From JBDSEG01 sp039920165 (lineage in GTDB: Bacteria > Pseudomonadota > Gammaproteobacteria > Burkholderiales > Burkholderiaceae_C): 15,694 nt of DNA. Location of the stretch: contig JBDSEG010000234.1 in assembly GCA_039920165.1 (NCBI GenBank), positions 1 through 15,694 of the forward strand, written 5' to 3'. Positions within the stretch are counted from its first letter, which is position 1; each line of letters starts with the position of its first letter. The notes beneath the pieces were generated by a model. It was not told the origin of the DNA. It did not search any database and was given only the letters and a program-made list of their open reading frames with translations. The position numbers were made by a program, and so were the translations under genes. This document shows, one piece after another, positions 5,203 to 12,623 of this stretch.

Positions 5203-7171
5203 GATCGGCCCTGGTCGTGGAGCGCGATCGCTTCTTCAGATGCACCCGCAACAGCGAGATTGCCGCTGGCGTGACACCCGATATACGGGCCGCCGCCCCC
5301 AGCGTTGCCGGTCGCTGCGAAGACAGCTTTTGACGAACCTCATACGAGAGAGCGCGCACGCCGGCGTAATCGAAATCGTCCGGCAGCGGCGTCGACTCGG
5401 ACAAGGCTGCGCGCTCGATCTCTTCGAGCTGCTTGCCGATGTAGCCGGAATATTTGGTCGAGATCTCGACCTGAGCGACGATTTCCGCGGCGAGTGATTT
5501 CCCGAACTCCCGTTCGAGTGTTTCACGTGAAACGCTCGTCTCCGGGTGTGCCAGCTGGTCGATCTCAGCCATGGCGTCGAAATCAACGGCTGGACGACGC
5601 AAAAGTTCAGCCAGCGTGTATTCGTGCTCAATCGCTTTTCCGAGAATCGCCCCCGCGTTGACACTGGGGACGTTTCGTGGGCTCACCCATGTGGATTGAA
5701 GCCGCTGTGTTTCACGTGAAACAGCGTCACGCTTGCGCGCGAAGGCACCCCAGCGCGCGTCGTTGACCAAACCGAGTTCGCGTCCCATCGCGGTCAAACG
5801 GAGGTCGGCGTTGTCTTCTCGGAGCTGGAGACGGAATTCGGCCCGGCTAGTGAACATCCGATAGGGCTCGGTGACGCCCTTGCCGATCAAATCGTCGACC
5901 AGCACCCCGATATAGGCTTGGTCACGGCGCGGCAACCACGGTGCCTCGCCACGAACCTGCAAGACCGCATTGATGCCCGCGAACAGCCCTTGCGCCGCAG
6001 CCTCTTCGTAGCCCGTCGTTCCATTGATCTGCCCAGCGAAAAACAAACCCGTTATGGCGCGCGTCTCGAAGTTGGGTCGCAGTTCGCGCGGATCGAAATA
6101 GTCGTATTCGATGGCATAGCCCGGCCGCAGGATGTGCGCCTCTTCCAGCCCGACCATCGATCGCACGGCTGCGAGTTGGATATCGAAGGGCAGCGAGGTC
6201 GAGATGCCGTTCGGGTAGATCTCGTGCGTCGTCAGCCCTTCGGGTTCGAGGAAGATCTGGTGCGCCGATTTGTCGGCAAAGCGGTTCACCTTGTCTTCGA
6301 TGCTCGGGCAGTAGCGCGGCCCGACGCCTTCGATCACACCGGCGAACATGGGGCTGCGGTCGAATCCGGAGCGGATGATCTCGTGCGTGCGTTCGTTGGT
6401 GTGGGTGATCCAGCACGGAAGCTGGTGGGGGTGCTGTTCGGCGCGGCCGAGAAAACTGAACACCGGCACCGAACCCTTCGGCGCGGTGCCGTCCGCGCCG
6501 GGCATGCCGTCGCCCGGCTGCACGGCCAGCCGGGTGAAATCGATGGAGCGCCCGTCCAGGCGCGGCGGCGTCCCCGTCTTCAACCGACCTTGCGGCAGGC
6601 GAAGCTCCTTCAGGCGCGCTGACAGCGTGATCGCCGGCGGGTCGCCGGCGCGTCCGGCCGAATGGCTTTGCAGCCCGATATGGATCTTGCCGTCAAGGAA
6701 GGTGCCTGCGGTGAGCACGACGGTCCGACCGGTGAAGCGGATGCCTGATTGCGTCACCGCGCCGGCGACGCGATCCCCCTGCAGCAAGAGGTCGTCGCAT
6801 GCGCCCTGAAACAGCCAGAGGTTAGGCTGGTTCTCCAACCTCGTCCGAATGGCAGCCTTGTAGAGCAGCCGGTCGGCCTGGGCTCGCGTGGCGCGCACGG
6901 CCGGTCCCTTTGAACCGTTCAGGATGCGGAACTGGATACCGGCTTCGTCGGTCGCCGCGGCCATCGCGCCGCCCAGGGCGTCGATTTCCTTGACCAGATG
7001 GCCCTTGCCGATACCGCCGATCGAGGGGTTGCAGCTCATTTGGCCGAGCGTCTCGATATTGTGGGTGAGCAGCAAGGTGGCCGCGCCCATCCGCGCCGCC
7101 GCCAGCGCGGCCTCGGTCCCGGCGTGTCCACCACCCACCACGATCACATCGAACTGCCTGGGGAAATTCAT
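5192..7171 (-). CDS. mnmG: tRNA uridine 5-carboxymethylaminomethyl modification enzyme MnmG
   Basis: 659-residue FAD-binding MnmG (GidA), which with MnmE installs the carboxymethylaminomethyl group at U34 of certain tRNAs. Visible features: the FAD-binding VVGGGHAGTEAALAAARMG at 11-29, CNPSIGGIGKGHL at 47-59, GTPPRLDGRSIDF, FAGQINGTTGYEEAAAQG, and a C-terminal helical domain for MnmE/tRNA contact including EIDQLAHPET and KYSGYI. The ATG at 7171 gives the family start MNFPRQFDVIVVGGG; an upstream in-frame TTG at 7210 would add 13 residues but would overlap a likely -10 box. Slightly longer than E. coli (629). Two parS sites are embedded and both are read as Val-Ser-Arg-Glu-Thr (about residues 483-488 and 546-551). 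First gene of the mnmG-rsmG-parA-GNAT run. Confidence 0.97.
   Translation of the reverse strand: MNFPRQFDVIVVGGGHAGTEAALAAARMGAATLLLTHNIETLGQMSCNPSIGGIGKGHLVKEIDALGGAMAAATDEAGIQFRILNGSKGPAVRATRAQADRLLYKAAIRTRLENQPNLWLFQGACDDLLLQGDRVAGAVTQSGIRFTGRTVVLTAGTFLDGKIHIGLQSHSAGRAGDPPAITLSARLKELRLPQGRLKTGTPPRLDGRSIDFTRLAVQPGDGMPGADGTAPKGSVPVFSFLGRAEQHPHQLPCWITHTNERTHEIIRSGFDRSPMFAGVIEGVGPRYCPSIEDKVNRFADKSAHQIFLEPEGLTTHEIYPNGISTSLPFDIQLAAVRSMVGLEEAHILRPGYAIEYDYFDPRELRPNFETRAITGLFFAGQINGTTGYEEAAAQGLFAGINAVLQVRGEAPWLPRRDQAYIGVLVDDLIGKGVTEPYRMFTSRAEFRLQLREDNADLRLTAMGRELGLVNDARWGAFARKRDAVSRETQRLQSTWVSPRNVPSVNAGAILGKAIEHEYTLAELLRRPAVDFDAMAEIDQLAHPETSVSRETLEREFGKSLAAEIVAQVEISTKYSGYIGKQLEEIERAALSESTPLPDDFDYAGVRALSYEVRQKLSSQRPATLGAAARISGVTPAAISLLRVHLKKRSRSTTRADLAA
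5519..5534. other. parS: parS site, 15 of 16 bases (inside mnmG)
   Basis: TGTTTCACGTGAAACG matches the canonical 16-bp parS palindrome except for the last base. On the coding strand it is read GTT TCA CGT GAA ACA, Val-Ser-Arg-Glu-Thr. The centre is 189 bp from the perfect site at 5708-5723 and about 927 bp from the site in rsmG. Confidence 0.9.
5708..5723. other. parS: parS site, perfect 16-bp palindrome (inside mnmG)
   Basis: TGTTTCACGTGAAACA is an exact match to the canonical bacterial parS sequence bound by ParB, whose gene is in the same window. It is read in mnmG with the same five codons as the neighbouring site (Val-Ser-Arg-Glu-Thr). Palindromy ends at the 16-bp core. Confidence 0.95.
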
Positions 7172-7199
7172 GGCGCTGGCTGTTTTTTGAGCAAGCGGA

Positions 7200-7228
7200 A
7201 TTGTAGGCAACCCGGCCCCTCGTCAGAC
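7200..7228 (-). promoter_or_regulatory. Possible promoter of the mnmG operon
   Basis: On the minus strand TACAAT at 7205-7200 matches a -10 box in 5 of 6 positions and would put the transcript start about 22 bases before the mnmG ATG. The best -35 candidate is CTGACG at 7226-7221 (4 of 6) at a short 15-bp spacing, overlapping the elaA stop codon. It is plausible as the source of the mnmG-rsmG-parA run, but weak on the -35 side. Confidence 0.4.
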
Positions 7229-7696
7229 TGAAGGGTCGGCCGCTCGCAGCATCTCGATGTGGGGAATGCCGTCCTCGATATAGCGCTCGCCGACGACGAC
7301 GAAGCCGAAGTCCGTGTAGAACCGTTCGAGTCGGCTCTGCGCCCCGATCCGCACCCCGAGGCCCGGATGGATGCGAGCGCCCGCTTCCAGCGCCCGGCGC
7401 ACCAACTCGCGGCCGAGCCCGGTACCTCGAGCGGTGCCGGTCGTGATCACGCGGCCGAGCGACGGCTCGGCATATTTGACGCCCGGGTCGAGCCAGCGGG
7501 CATACGCGAGCGGCACGGCGCGCTCGTCGGACCACGCGGCCAAGTGGAACGCATCTTCGTCGCAGCCGTCGATATCGAGATAGACGCAATTCTGCTCGAG
7601 CCCGAACACTTCCTGACGCGCCCGCAGGATGTACTGAAGCTCACGAACGGAGAGCGCGTCGAAGCGCTTCCAGCGCCAGTCGAGGGCGAGCGTCAT
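7223..7696 (-). CDS. elaA: ElaA-type GNAT acetyltransferase
   Basis: 157-residue single-domain GNAT protein. The N-terminal region (WRWKRF, LQYILRARQEVFGLEQNCVYLDIDGCDED, about 8-48) has the ElaA family pattern, and the acetyl-CoA loop RGTGLGRELV is at 90-99. IGAQSRLERFYTDFGF (117-132) is the usual C-terminal GNAT segment. The substrate of ElaA is not established; a small cytoplasmic molecule or protein N-terminus is likely. The ATG at 7696 overlaps the permease stop as ATGA, so translation is probably coupled, and the start aligns with the family. Last gene of the overlapped five-gene operon; 51 bp separate it from mnmG. Confidence 0.88.
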   Translation of the reverse strand: MTLALDWRWKRFDALSVRELQYILRARQEVFGLEQNCVYLDIDGCDEDAFHLAAWSDERAVPLAYARWLDPGVKYAEPSLGRVITTGTARGTGLGRELVRRALEAGARIHPGLGVRIGAQSRLERFYTDFGFVVVGERYIEDGIPHIEMLRAADPSV

Positions 7697-8877
7697 CGCA
7701 CCGCCGCCGCGCGGAGGCGGTGCGCCACATAGGCCACGCCGACGGCGGTGAGCGCCAGACATACGAGCGATGGCAGCAGCACCTGGCCCGCACTCAGGTC
7801 TTCACCCTTCAGCACCCGCGTCATGAGGGTGCTCTGCGCCAGCGCCGGAACCCACAACTGCCAGGACGACTCCGCACCCAGGTTGAACAGGCCCGCCAGC
7901 GGCAGCAGCGAAGCGACCAATATCACCACCGTCGCGCTGGCCTGCGCCTCCTTGAACGATTTGCAGCGGATCGCAACTGCCATCAGCAGCGCCGACATTG
8001 CCGCGGCAAATGGCAGCAGCACGACGATGAACCAGCCGGCCTCGCGCAGCCCGTACTGGAACAGCGCCGCGAGCGTATCGCTGCGCAGGACCCATTGGCC
8101 GGGGAGGAAACTGAAACAGCTCAGCACAGCGATCAGCATGCTGACGATCGCGACCGCACCCCATTTGCCGAGCACCAGCGCCCAAGGCGGCGCCGGGTTC
8201 ATGAGCAGCGGTTCGAGCGAACCGCGCTCGCGCTCACCGGCCGTCGTATCGAGCGCAGCATTGAGCGCGCCGTACAGCACCGCCATCAGCACGAAGAACG
8301 GCAGCAGCCCGGTGATCTGGGTGGCCCGGCTCTGGCTGCTGGCGAGGTCGCGTTCCTCGGTGCGCACCGGCTCCAACAATTCGGGCGAGATGCCGCGCAG
8401 CGCCAGCGCCAATGTGCTTCGCTCGCGCGCGAATCCGGCCAGCAGTTGTTCGACCCGCCCGGCGGCCGAGCGCGAGCGGGTATTCGCGCTGTCGAAAACG
8501 ATCTCCAGCAGCGGTGCGTCGCCGCGTTGCAGCGCGGTCTCGAAGTCTGCCGGCACCACCACCACCGGATCGGCCAAGCTAGCATCGTGCAGGCGCGCCG
8601 CATAGTCGGTCGGCGCCTCGGTCACGCGGTAGGTCTGGCGCTCAAGATAGTTGCGCAGCGTGGGTGCCTGAGCGAGGCCGGCCACGCGCACCTCGCGCTG
8701 ATCGGCCTGGGCCTCGAGCGTCGCGACGAGCATCGACATCGCAACCAGCGCCAGCGGCCCGAGAAGTACCGCCGACAGCAGCACTGTCGCCAAGGTCCGC
8801 CGATCGCGTAGCGCGTCGCGCAATTCCTTGCGTAATACGGTCAGGCCGTGCACGACCGCACCCGCATCGAAACTCAT
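7693..8877 (-). CDS. ABC-2 type exporter permease (NatB-like)
   Basis: 394-residue inner-membrane permease of the ABC-2/NatB type. A first membrane helix at about 30-53 is followed by a large extracytoplasmic domain (about 54-187), then five more helices at about 188-209, 233-259, 283-303, 313-333 and 366-387. The cytoplasmic segment TTAGERERGSLEPLLMNP (211-228) matches the family EREHGTLE-type coupling motif. It pairs with the ATPase gene just upstream: their stop and start overlap as ATGA, which also fixes the start. NatB relatives export sodium, antibiotics or other compounds; the substrate here cannot be read. Downstream it overlaps elaA, again as ATGA. Confidence 0.9.
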   Translation of the reverse strand: MSFDAGAVVHGLTVLRKELRDALRDRRTLATVLLSAVLLGPLALVAMSMLVATLEAQADQREVRVAGLAQAPTLRNYLERQTYRVTEAPTDYAARLHDASLADPVVVVPADFETALQRGDAPLLEIVFDSANTRSRSAAGRVEQLLAGFARERSTLALALRGISPELLEPVRTEERDLASSQSRATQITGLLPFFVLMAVLYGALNAALDTTAGERERGSLEPLLMNPAPPWALVLGKWGAVAIVSMLIAVLSCFSFLPGQWVLRSDTLAALFQYGLREAGWFIVVLLPFAAAMSALLMAVAIRCKSFKEAQASATVVILVASLLPLAGLFNLGAESSWQLWVPALAQSTLMTRVLKGEDLSAGQVLLPSLVCLALTAVGVAYVAHRLRAAAVR

Positions 8878-9674
8878 GCCGGTACCTCGATCTGCGTCGA
8901 CGGCCCGAATGCCAGGGTCACGAACGCTTCCTCGAAATCGGTCTGGCCAGTCTGGTCGAGCAGCTCGGGCACCGTGCCAGCGGCCACCGTGCGACCGTGC
9001 GCAACGATGACGACGCGGTCGCACAGGCGCTCGACCTCCGACATGACGTGGCTCGAAAAGAGGACGCACTTCGAACCGCCCTCTGGCGTTCGAAGTAAGC
9101 GCAAGCTTTCTCGCAACGCCCGCGTTGCCAAGACGTCGAGTCCGTTGGTAGGCTCGTCGAGAACGATATTCGGCGGATCGTGGACGAGCGCGCGTGCGAG
9201 CGCCGTCTTCATGCGCTCGCCTTGGCTGAAGCCCTCGGCACGGCGGTCCAGCAGGGCCGCCATGTCGAGCATCCGCGCCAGCGTTTCGACCCGCGCGTGC
9301 GCCGCATCGACCGGCATGCCATGCAGCCGGCCGTAGTACACGATGTTCTCGCGCGCGGTCAGGCGCGGGTACAGGCCGCGCGCATCCGACAGCACGCCCA
9401 AGCGCGCCAGTGCGGCGCGCGGCCGCGTCGCGACATCCACCGCGTCCACCGTCATCCGCCCCGCGTCAGGCGCGATCAGGCCGGCCAGCATGCGCAGGCT
9501 GGTGGTCTTGCCGGCGCCGTTCGGGCCGAGCAGTCCGGTAATCGCGGCATCCGGCGCGAGGAAGGAAATATCGCTCACGGCATGGACGTAGACCGGCTCG
9601 GCGCGGCGCGCCGACGGCCCGCGCCGTGCGGCGGCGACGCGGAACCGCTTGGCCAGGCCGGCCGCTTCGATCAC
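8874..9674 (-). CDS. ABC exporter ATP-binding protein (NatA-like)
   Basis: 266-residue ATPase subunit of an ABC-2 exporter. Walker A GPNGAGKTT is at 50-58, the signature appears as FSQGERMK at 149-156, Walker B IVLDEPTNGLD at 170-180, and the switch histidine is H209 in SSHVMSE. The segment VLSDARGLYPRLTARENI (94-111) occupies the Q-loop place and resembles NatA-type proteins, where the glutamine is replaced. It energises the permease encoded next. Start is a GTG at 9674 that overlaps the hydrolase stop as GTGA; its own stop overlaps the permease start as ATGA. One ATPase with one permease suggests a homodimeric transporter of two of each. Substrate unknown. Confidence 0.92.
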   Translation of the reverse strand: MIEAAGLAKRFRVAAARRGPSARRAEPVYVHAVSDISFLAPDAAITGLLGPNGAGKTTSLRMLAGLIAPDAGRMTVDAVDVATRPRAALARLGVLSDARGLYPRLTARENIVYYGRLHGMPVDAAHARVETLARMLDMAALLDRRAEGFSQGERMKTALARALVHDPPNIVLDEPTNGLDVLATRALRESLRLLRTPEGGSKCVLFSSHVMSEVERLCDRVVIVAHGRTVAAGTVPELLDQTGQTDFEEAFVTLAFGPSTQIEVPA

Positions 9675-11125
9675 GGCGAGCCGCCCGTCAGCGGCAGATA
9701 AGCCGGCGGGCGCGGGACGTCGCGCGCACAGGCAAGGTCAACACCGGTCGCCTCCACCGCATCGGCGGCATCGATGAAGCGAAAGACCGCGTCGCGCAGG
9801 CACGGCAGCGCCATCACGCCATGGCCGGCGTTGGCCACGACGGTATGGCGGGCGAGCGGACCGAGGGCGCGCGCGACACGCTCGGCGTGGCGCGGCGGCG
9901 TCGCGGGATCGAGCCCGCCGCTGAGCAACAGAACCGGCGAACGCGCGCTTGACATTGCATAGAAGCCGGCGCTCACATCGCCTCTCGGCCACGCGGCACA
10001 GACCTGGCGGTACAAGCGCGCGGCGCCTTCGTCCGCCGACTCGGCGAGCGCCCGATCGACCCCGAGCGATGCACGGTCCTCGGCGCAAACAACCGACAGA
10101 TGCATTCCCATCGCGAGTTCCGCACCGCGGCGCTGCTGCAACAAGCTGCCGACGCCCGTCAGCCCGCGCCAGTCGCCGCGCGTCGCCGCGTCGATGGCAG
10201 CCGGCAGCGCCGCAGCCAGCGACGGCGCATACAGCGGACCCCGAACGATGCCCAGCAGCATCTCGGGCGTGAACGTCAGGCGCTCGATCGCGCCGGTCAT
10301 CGGATGCTCGACCTCGATCGACTTCGGCAAGCTCGCCAGCAGCGCCTTCCAGTCGTCGTGCAGGCGCGGATAGCGCGCGTGGCAAGCCGCTTCGGCAGAG
10401 CAGGCAGCAAACATCGCGTCGAGCGCGCTGCGGCTGTCGATGGCCCCGCTCGCGACCAGGTCCATGTCCGGCGGCGCGACCCCGTCGAGTACGCTGCGCC
10501 GCAGCGACTGCGGAAACTGGCGCTGGTATTCAAGCGCGACCCGCGTCCCGTACGAGGCGCCGACGAGGTTGATCTGCGCAGCGCCCAGGTCGGCGCGCAC
10601 CGCGTCCAGGTCCTGCACCGCGATCGAGGTCGTGTACTGGCGCAGATCGCCATACGGCAGGGCCTGCAAGCGCTGCAGACAGTCGAGCAGGCGGCTGGCC
10701 TGCCGGGAAGGGTCAGCCTGCTCGGCGAGCGACGCGCGCCGCTGGTCGGCGCAAGCCAGCGGCGCGGAGCGCCCGGTGCCGCGCTGGTCGACGAAGACGA
10801 TATCGCGCCGGTTGTTGAGCCGGGCAAAGAGCGGCATGACCTGCGGCGCCAGATCGATCGCGCTTTGCCCCGGCCCGCCAGCAAGCAGAAAGACCGGGTC
10901 GGCAAGCTTGCGCCGCGCCAGCGCTGGCACCACGACATAGTGGATCTCGATCCGCGTCGCCTCGGGCATCCCCGGGTCGAGCGGGCGCTCCAGCACGCCG
11001 CATTGCACCGCAGGCCGAAGGCCCGGCAGGCGGCATTCGGTGAGCGCCGCGCTGGCCGCCGGCAGCGCCGAGCCAAGGGCCAGCAGCCCGGCCCAGAGCG
11101 CTCCCGCCCAGGGCCCCGGCTTCAC
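9671..11125 (-). CDS. Exported alpha/beta hydrolase, TAP/S33 peptidase-like
   Basis: 484-residue serine hydrolase with an N-terminal signal peptide (hydrophobic 7-22, likely cleavage after ALPAASA at 26), so it should act in the periplasm or outside. Visible features: oxyanion-region GGPGQS at 83-88, VDQRGTGRS at 112-120, the nucleophile elbow GASYG with S191, the acid D406 in SGGLDPATP, and H435 in NAGHG. The order and the C-terminal D/H region fit tripeptidyl-aminopeptidase-like and proline-iminopeptidase-like families, so a peptide substrate is likely but unproven. Ten cysteines in the mature part suggest disulfides. Start is a GTG at 11125 that overlaps the Grx-like stop as GTGA; the same frame is open far upstream, but only by chance. 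Its stop overlaps the ATPase start. Confidence 0.88.
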   Translation of the reverse strand: MKPGPWAGALWAGLLALGSALPAASAALTECRLPGLRPAVQCGVLERPLDPGMPEATRIEIHYVVVPALARRKLADPVFLLAGGPGQSAIDLAPQVMPLFARLNNRRDIVFVDQRGTGRSAPLACADQRRASLAEQADPSRQASRLLDCLQRLQALPYGDLRQYTTSIAVQDLDAVRADLGAAQINLVGASYGTRVALEYQRQFPQSLRRSVLDGVAPPDMDLVASGAIDSRSALDAMFAACSAEAACHARYPRLHDDWKALLASLPKSIEVEHPMTGAIERLTFTPEMLLGIVRGPLYAPSLAAALPAAIDAATRGDWRGLTGVGSLLQQRRGAELAMGMHLSVVCAEDRASLGVDRALAESADEGAARLYRQVCAAWPRGDVSAGFYAMSSARSPVLLLSGGLDPATPPRHAERVARALGPLARHTVVANAGHGVMALPCLRDAVFRFIDAADAVEATGVDLACARDVPRPPAYLPLTGGSP

Positions 11126-11490
11126 TCGCCGAGCAATCGATTGAGTTCGCCGCTGTCGATGAGCTTGCCGATCTCGTCGGCGCCGCCGACCAGCGAGCCC
11201 TTGACGAACACCATCGGAAAGGTCGGCCAGCCGGTCCACATCTTCAGTGCATTGCGGTCGCGCCACTGGCTGAAATAGCTGCCATATTCGAGATAGTGGT
11301 GCGCCACGCCGGCCGCCTTGAGGCGGGCCCGCGCCTTGCGGCAGAAAGGGTTCTGCGCCATGCCCACCACCAGCACCGGGTTCGACATCGACGCCGACTG
11401 CACGTTGTGGACGATATCGGCATGCAGGTTGACAACCTTGTCGCGAATCGCTGGGTGCAGGCGGCCTTCGTCGAGTACGGTTCGCGGCAT
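11122..11490 (-). CDS. Glutaredoxin-like protein with altered active site (NPFC)
   Basis: 122-residue protein of the glutaredoxin fold, resembling monothiol Grx4-type proteins in TGWPTFPMVFVKGSLVGGADEI (about 86-107), which holds the cis-proline and the glutathione-binding GG. The usual active site CGFS or CPFC is here NPFC: the N-terminal nucleophilic cysteine is Asn and only the second cysteine remains. Normal thiol transfer or iron-sulfur ligation through the first cysteine is therefore unlikely. An N-terminal helical stretch of about 35 residues precedes the fold. The ATG at 11490 was chosen because GAGGAG lies about 8 bases upstream; the frame extends 6 codons further. Its last bases overlap the hydrolase start. 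Confidence 0.85.
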   Translation of the reverse strand: MPRTVLDEGRLHPAIRDKVVNLHADIVHNVQSASMSNPVLVVGMAQNPFCRKARARLKAAGVAHHYLEYGSYFSQWRDRNALKMWTGWPTFPMVFVKGSLVGGADEIGKLIDSGELNRLLGE

Positions 11491-11544
11491 CGTGGCTCCT
11501 CGTCGCAAAGGCGCAAGGGTAGCCTACGCTGCGGCGCGAACGAC

Positions 11545-12441
11545 CTACACCGCGAGTGCACCGCGCTGGAAATCGGCCAGCGCCTGCTCGATCTGCGCCT
11601 GCGTATTCATCACGAACGGGCCGTATTGCGCGATCGGCTCGCGCAGCGGCTTGCCCGCCACCACCAGCACCCGCGTCGGCGTTGCAGCATCGGCGGCGGC
11701 CAGCCGCACGCCATCGGCCTGGGCGTCGTTCGCCAGGATCGCCATCCTCTCGACGTCGACCGTGCTCGCGGACGTTGCAATCTCGTCGTCGCCGACCTGC
11801 AGCGCACCGGCGTAGACGTATACGAAGGCGTTGTGCACGGCCGGCAATTCGATATCGCAGCGCGTACCCGGCGGCAACGTCAGGTCGAGCACGATCGGCT
11901 CGGTGGTCGGCCGTGTCACCGCGCCGGTCACGCCGTGGCTCGCGCCGGCGATGACGCGAATCTCGACCCCGTCGGCCAGCCGCAGCGCCGGCACCTCGGC
12001 TGGCGGCACGTCGCGGTACTGCGGCGCCGTCATCTTGTCCTTGCCGGCGAGATTCACCCACAGTTGGAAGCCCGCCATCCGGCCCTCCTGCTGCTCGGGC
12101 ATTTCCGAATGAATGATGCCGCGCCCGGCGGTCATCCACTGCACGCTGCCCGGTTCGAGCAGGCCGACATTGCCCACCCTGTCCCGGTGGCGCATGCGGC
12201 CGGCCTTCATGATCGTGACGGTCTCGAAGCCACGGTGCGGATGGTCGGGAAAGCCGCCGATATAGTCGCCCGCCGCATCGCTGCCGAAAGCGTCGAGCAT
12301 GAGGAACGGATCGAGGCGCTGCTGCAGCGGCTGCGTCAGCACGCGCGTCAGCTTGACGCCGGCGCCGTCCGAAGTGGGTTGGCCGCGCACCAGGCGTTCG
12401 ACCTGACGCGAGCGGGTAAGGGAAAAGTCGGATGGGTTCAT
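11545..12441 (-). CDS. Pirin-family bicupin protein
   Basis: 298-residue pirin. The N-terminal cupin carries the metal ligands H67, H69 (DHPHRGFET), H111 and E113 (IIHSEMPE), in the same arrangement as the iron site of human pirin and of E. coli YhhW, which has quercetin dioxygenase activity in vitro. The C-terminal cupin (about 175-290) includes the usual QYGPFVMNT segment. Cytoplasmic; the physiological substrate is usually unknown, with roles suggested in redox or stress response. Start is the ATG at 12441 with a modest GAGTG upstream. It is 54 bp ahead of the Grx-like gene on the same strand, so it may head the operon, and is divergent from the GST gene across 182 bp. Confidence 0.94.
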   Translation of the reverse strand: MNPSDFSLTRSRQVERLVRGQPTSDGAGVKLTRVLTQPLQQRLDPFLMLDAFGSDAAGDYIGGFPDHPHRGFETVTIMKAGRMRHRDRVGNVGLLEPGSVQWMTAGRGIIHSEMPEQQEGRMAGFQLWVNLAGKDKMTAPQYRDVPPAEVPALRLADGVEIRVIAGASHGVTGAVTRPTTEPIVLDLTLPPGTRCDIELPAVHNAFVYVYAGALQVGDDEIATSASTVDVERMAILANDAQADGVRLAAADAATPTRVLVVAGKPLREPIAQYGPFVMNTQAQIEQALADFQRGALAV

Positions 12442-12623
12442 GCAATCACTCTAGCGCCGTTGATCTGCGTCGCGTGCAAGCCGGCCGAATGCGGCGCTCA
12501 AACGATTTGCATCCGGAAGCGCCGGCATGGTCGACCAGGGCACCCGGCAAGGTCGCCGCGAAAGCGGTGTAATGCGCTCCCGGCCGCGACCGACCGACCC
12601 TTCACTCCCGACCAAGGATTGCC
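12442..12623. promoter_or_regulatory. Divergent intergenic region between pirin and GST genes
   Basis: 182 bp that must hold the promoters of the pirin gene (minus) and the GST gene (plus). On the plus strand TGTAAT at 12568-12573 is a 5-of-6 match to a -10 box and would give a leader of about 44 bases for GST; no good -35 goes with it. No convincing pirin promoter or operator dyad was found. Confidence 0.4.

Noticed and set aside
7172..7210. TTG at 7210 as the mnmG start
   Set aside because: It adds 13 residues absent from the family and overlaps the likely -10 box; the ATG at 7171 begins the conserved sequence.
9671..12445. A single open minus-strand frame long enough for about 924 residues, covering hydrolase, Grx-like and pirin genes
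   Set aside because: Only the part from the GTG at 11125 has family motifs and a signal peptide. The upstream part is arginine/alanine-rich out-of-frame reading of the Grx-like and pirin genes, typical of GC-rich DNA.
12441..12453. TAGAGT as a -10 box for the pirin gene
   Set aside because: It would put the transcript start on the start codon and lacks a -35 element at a sensible distance.
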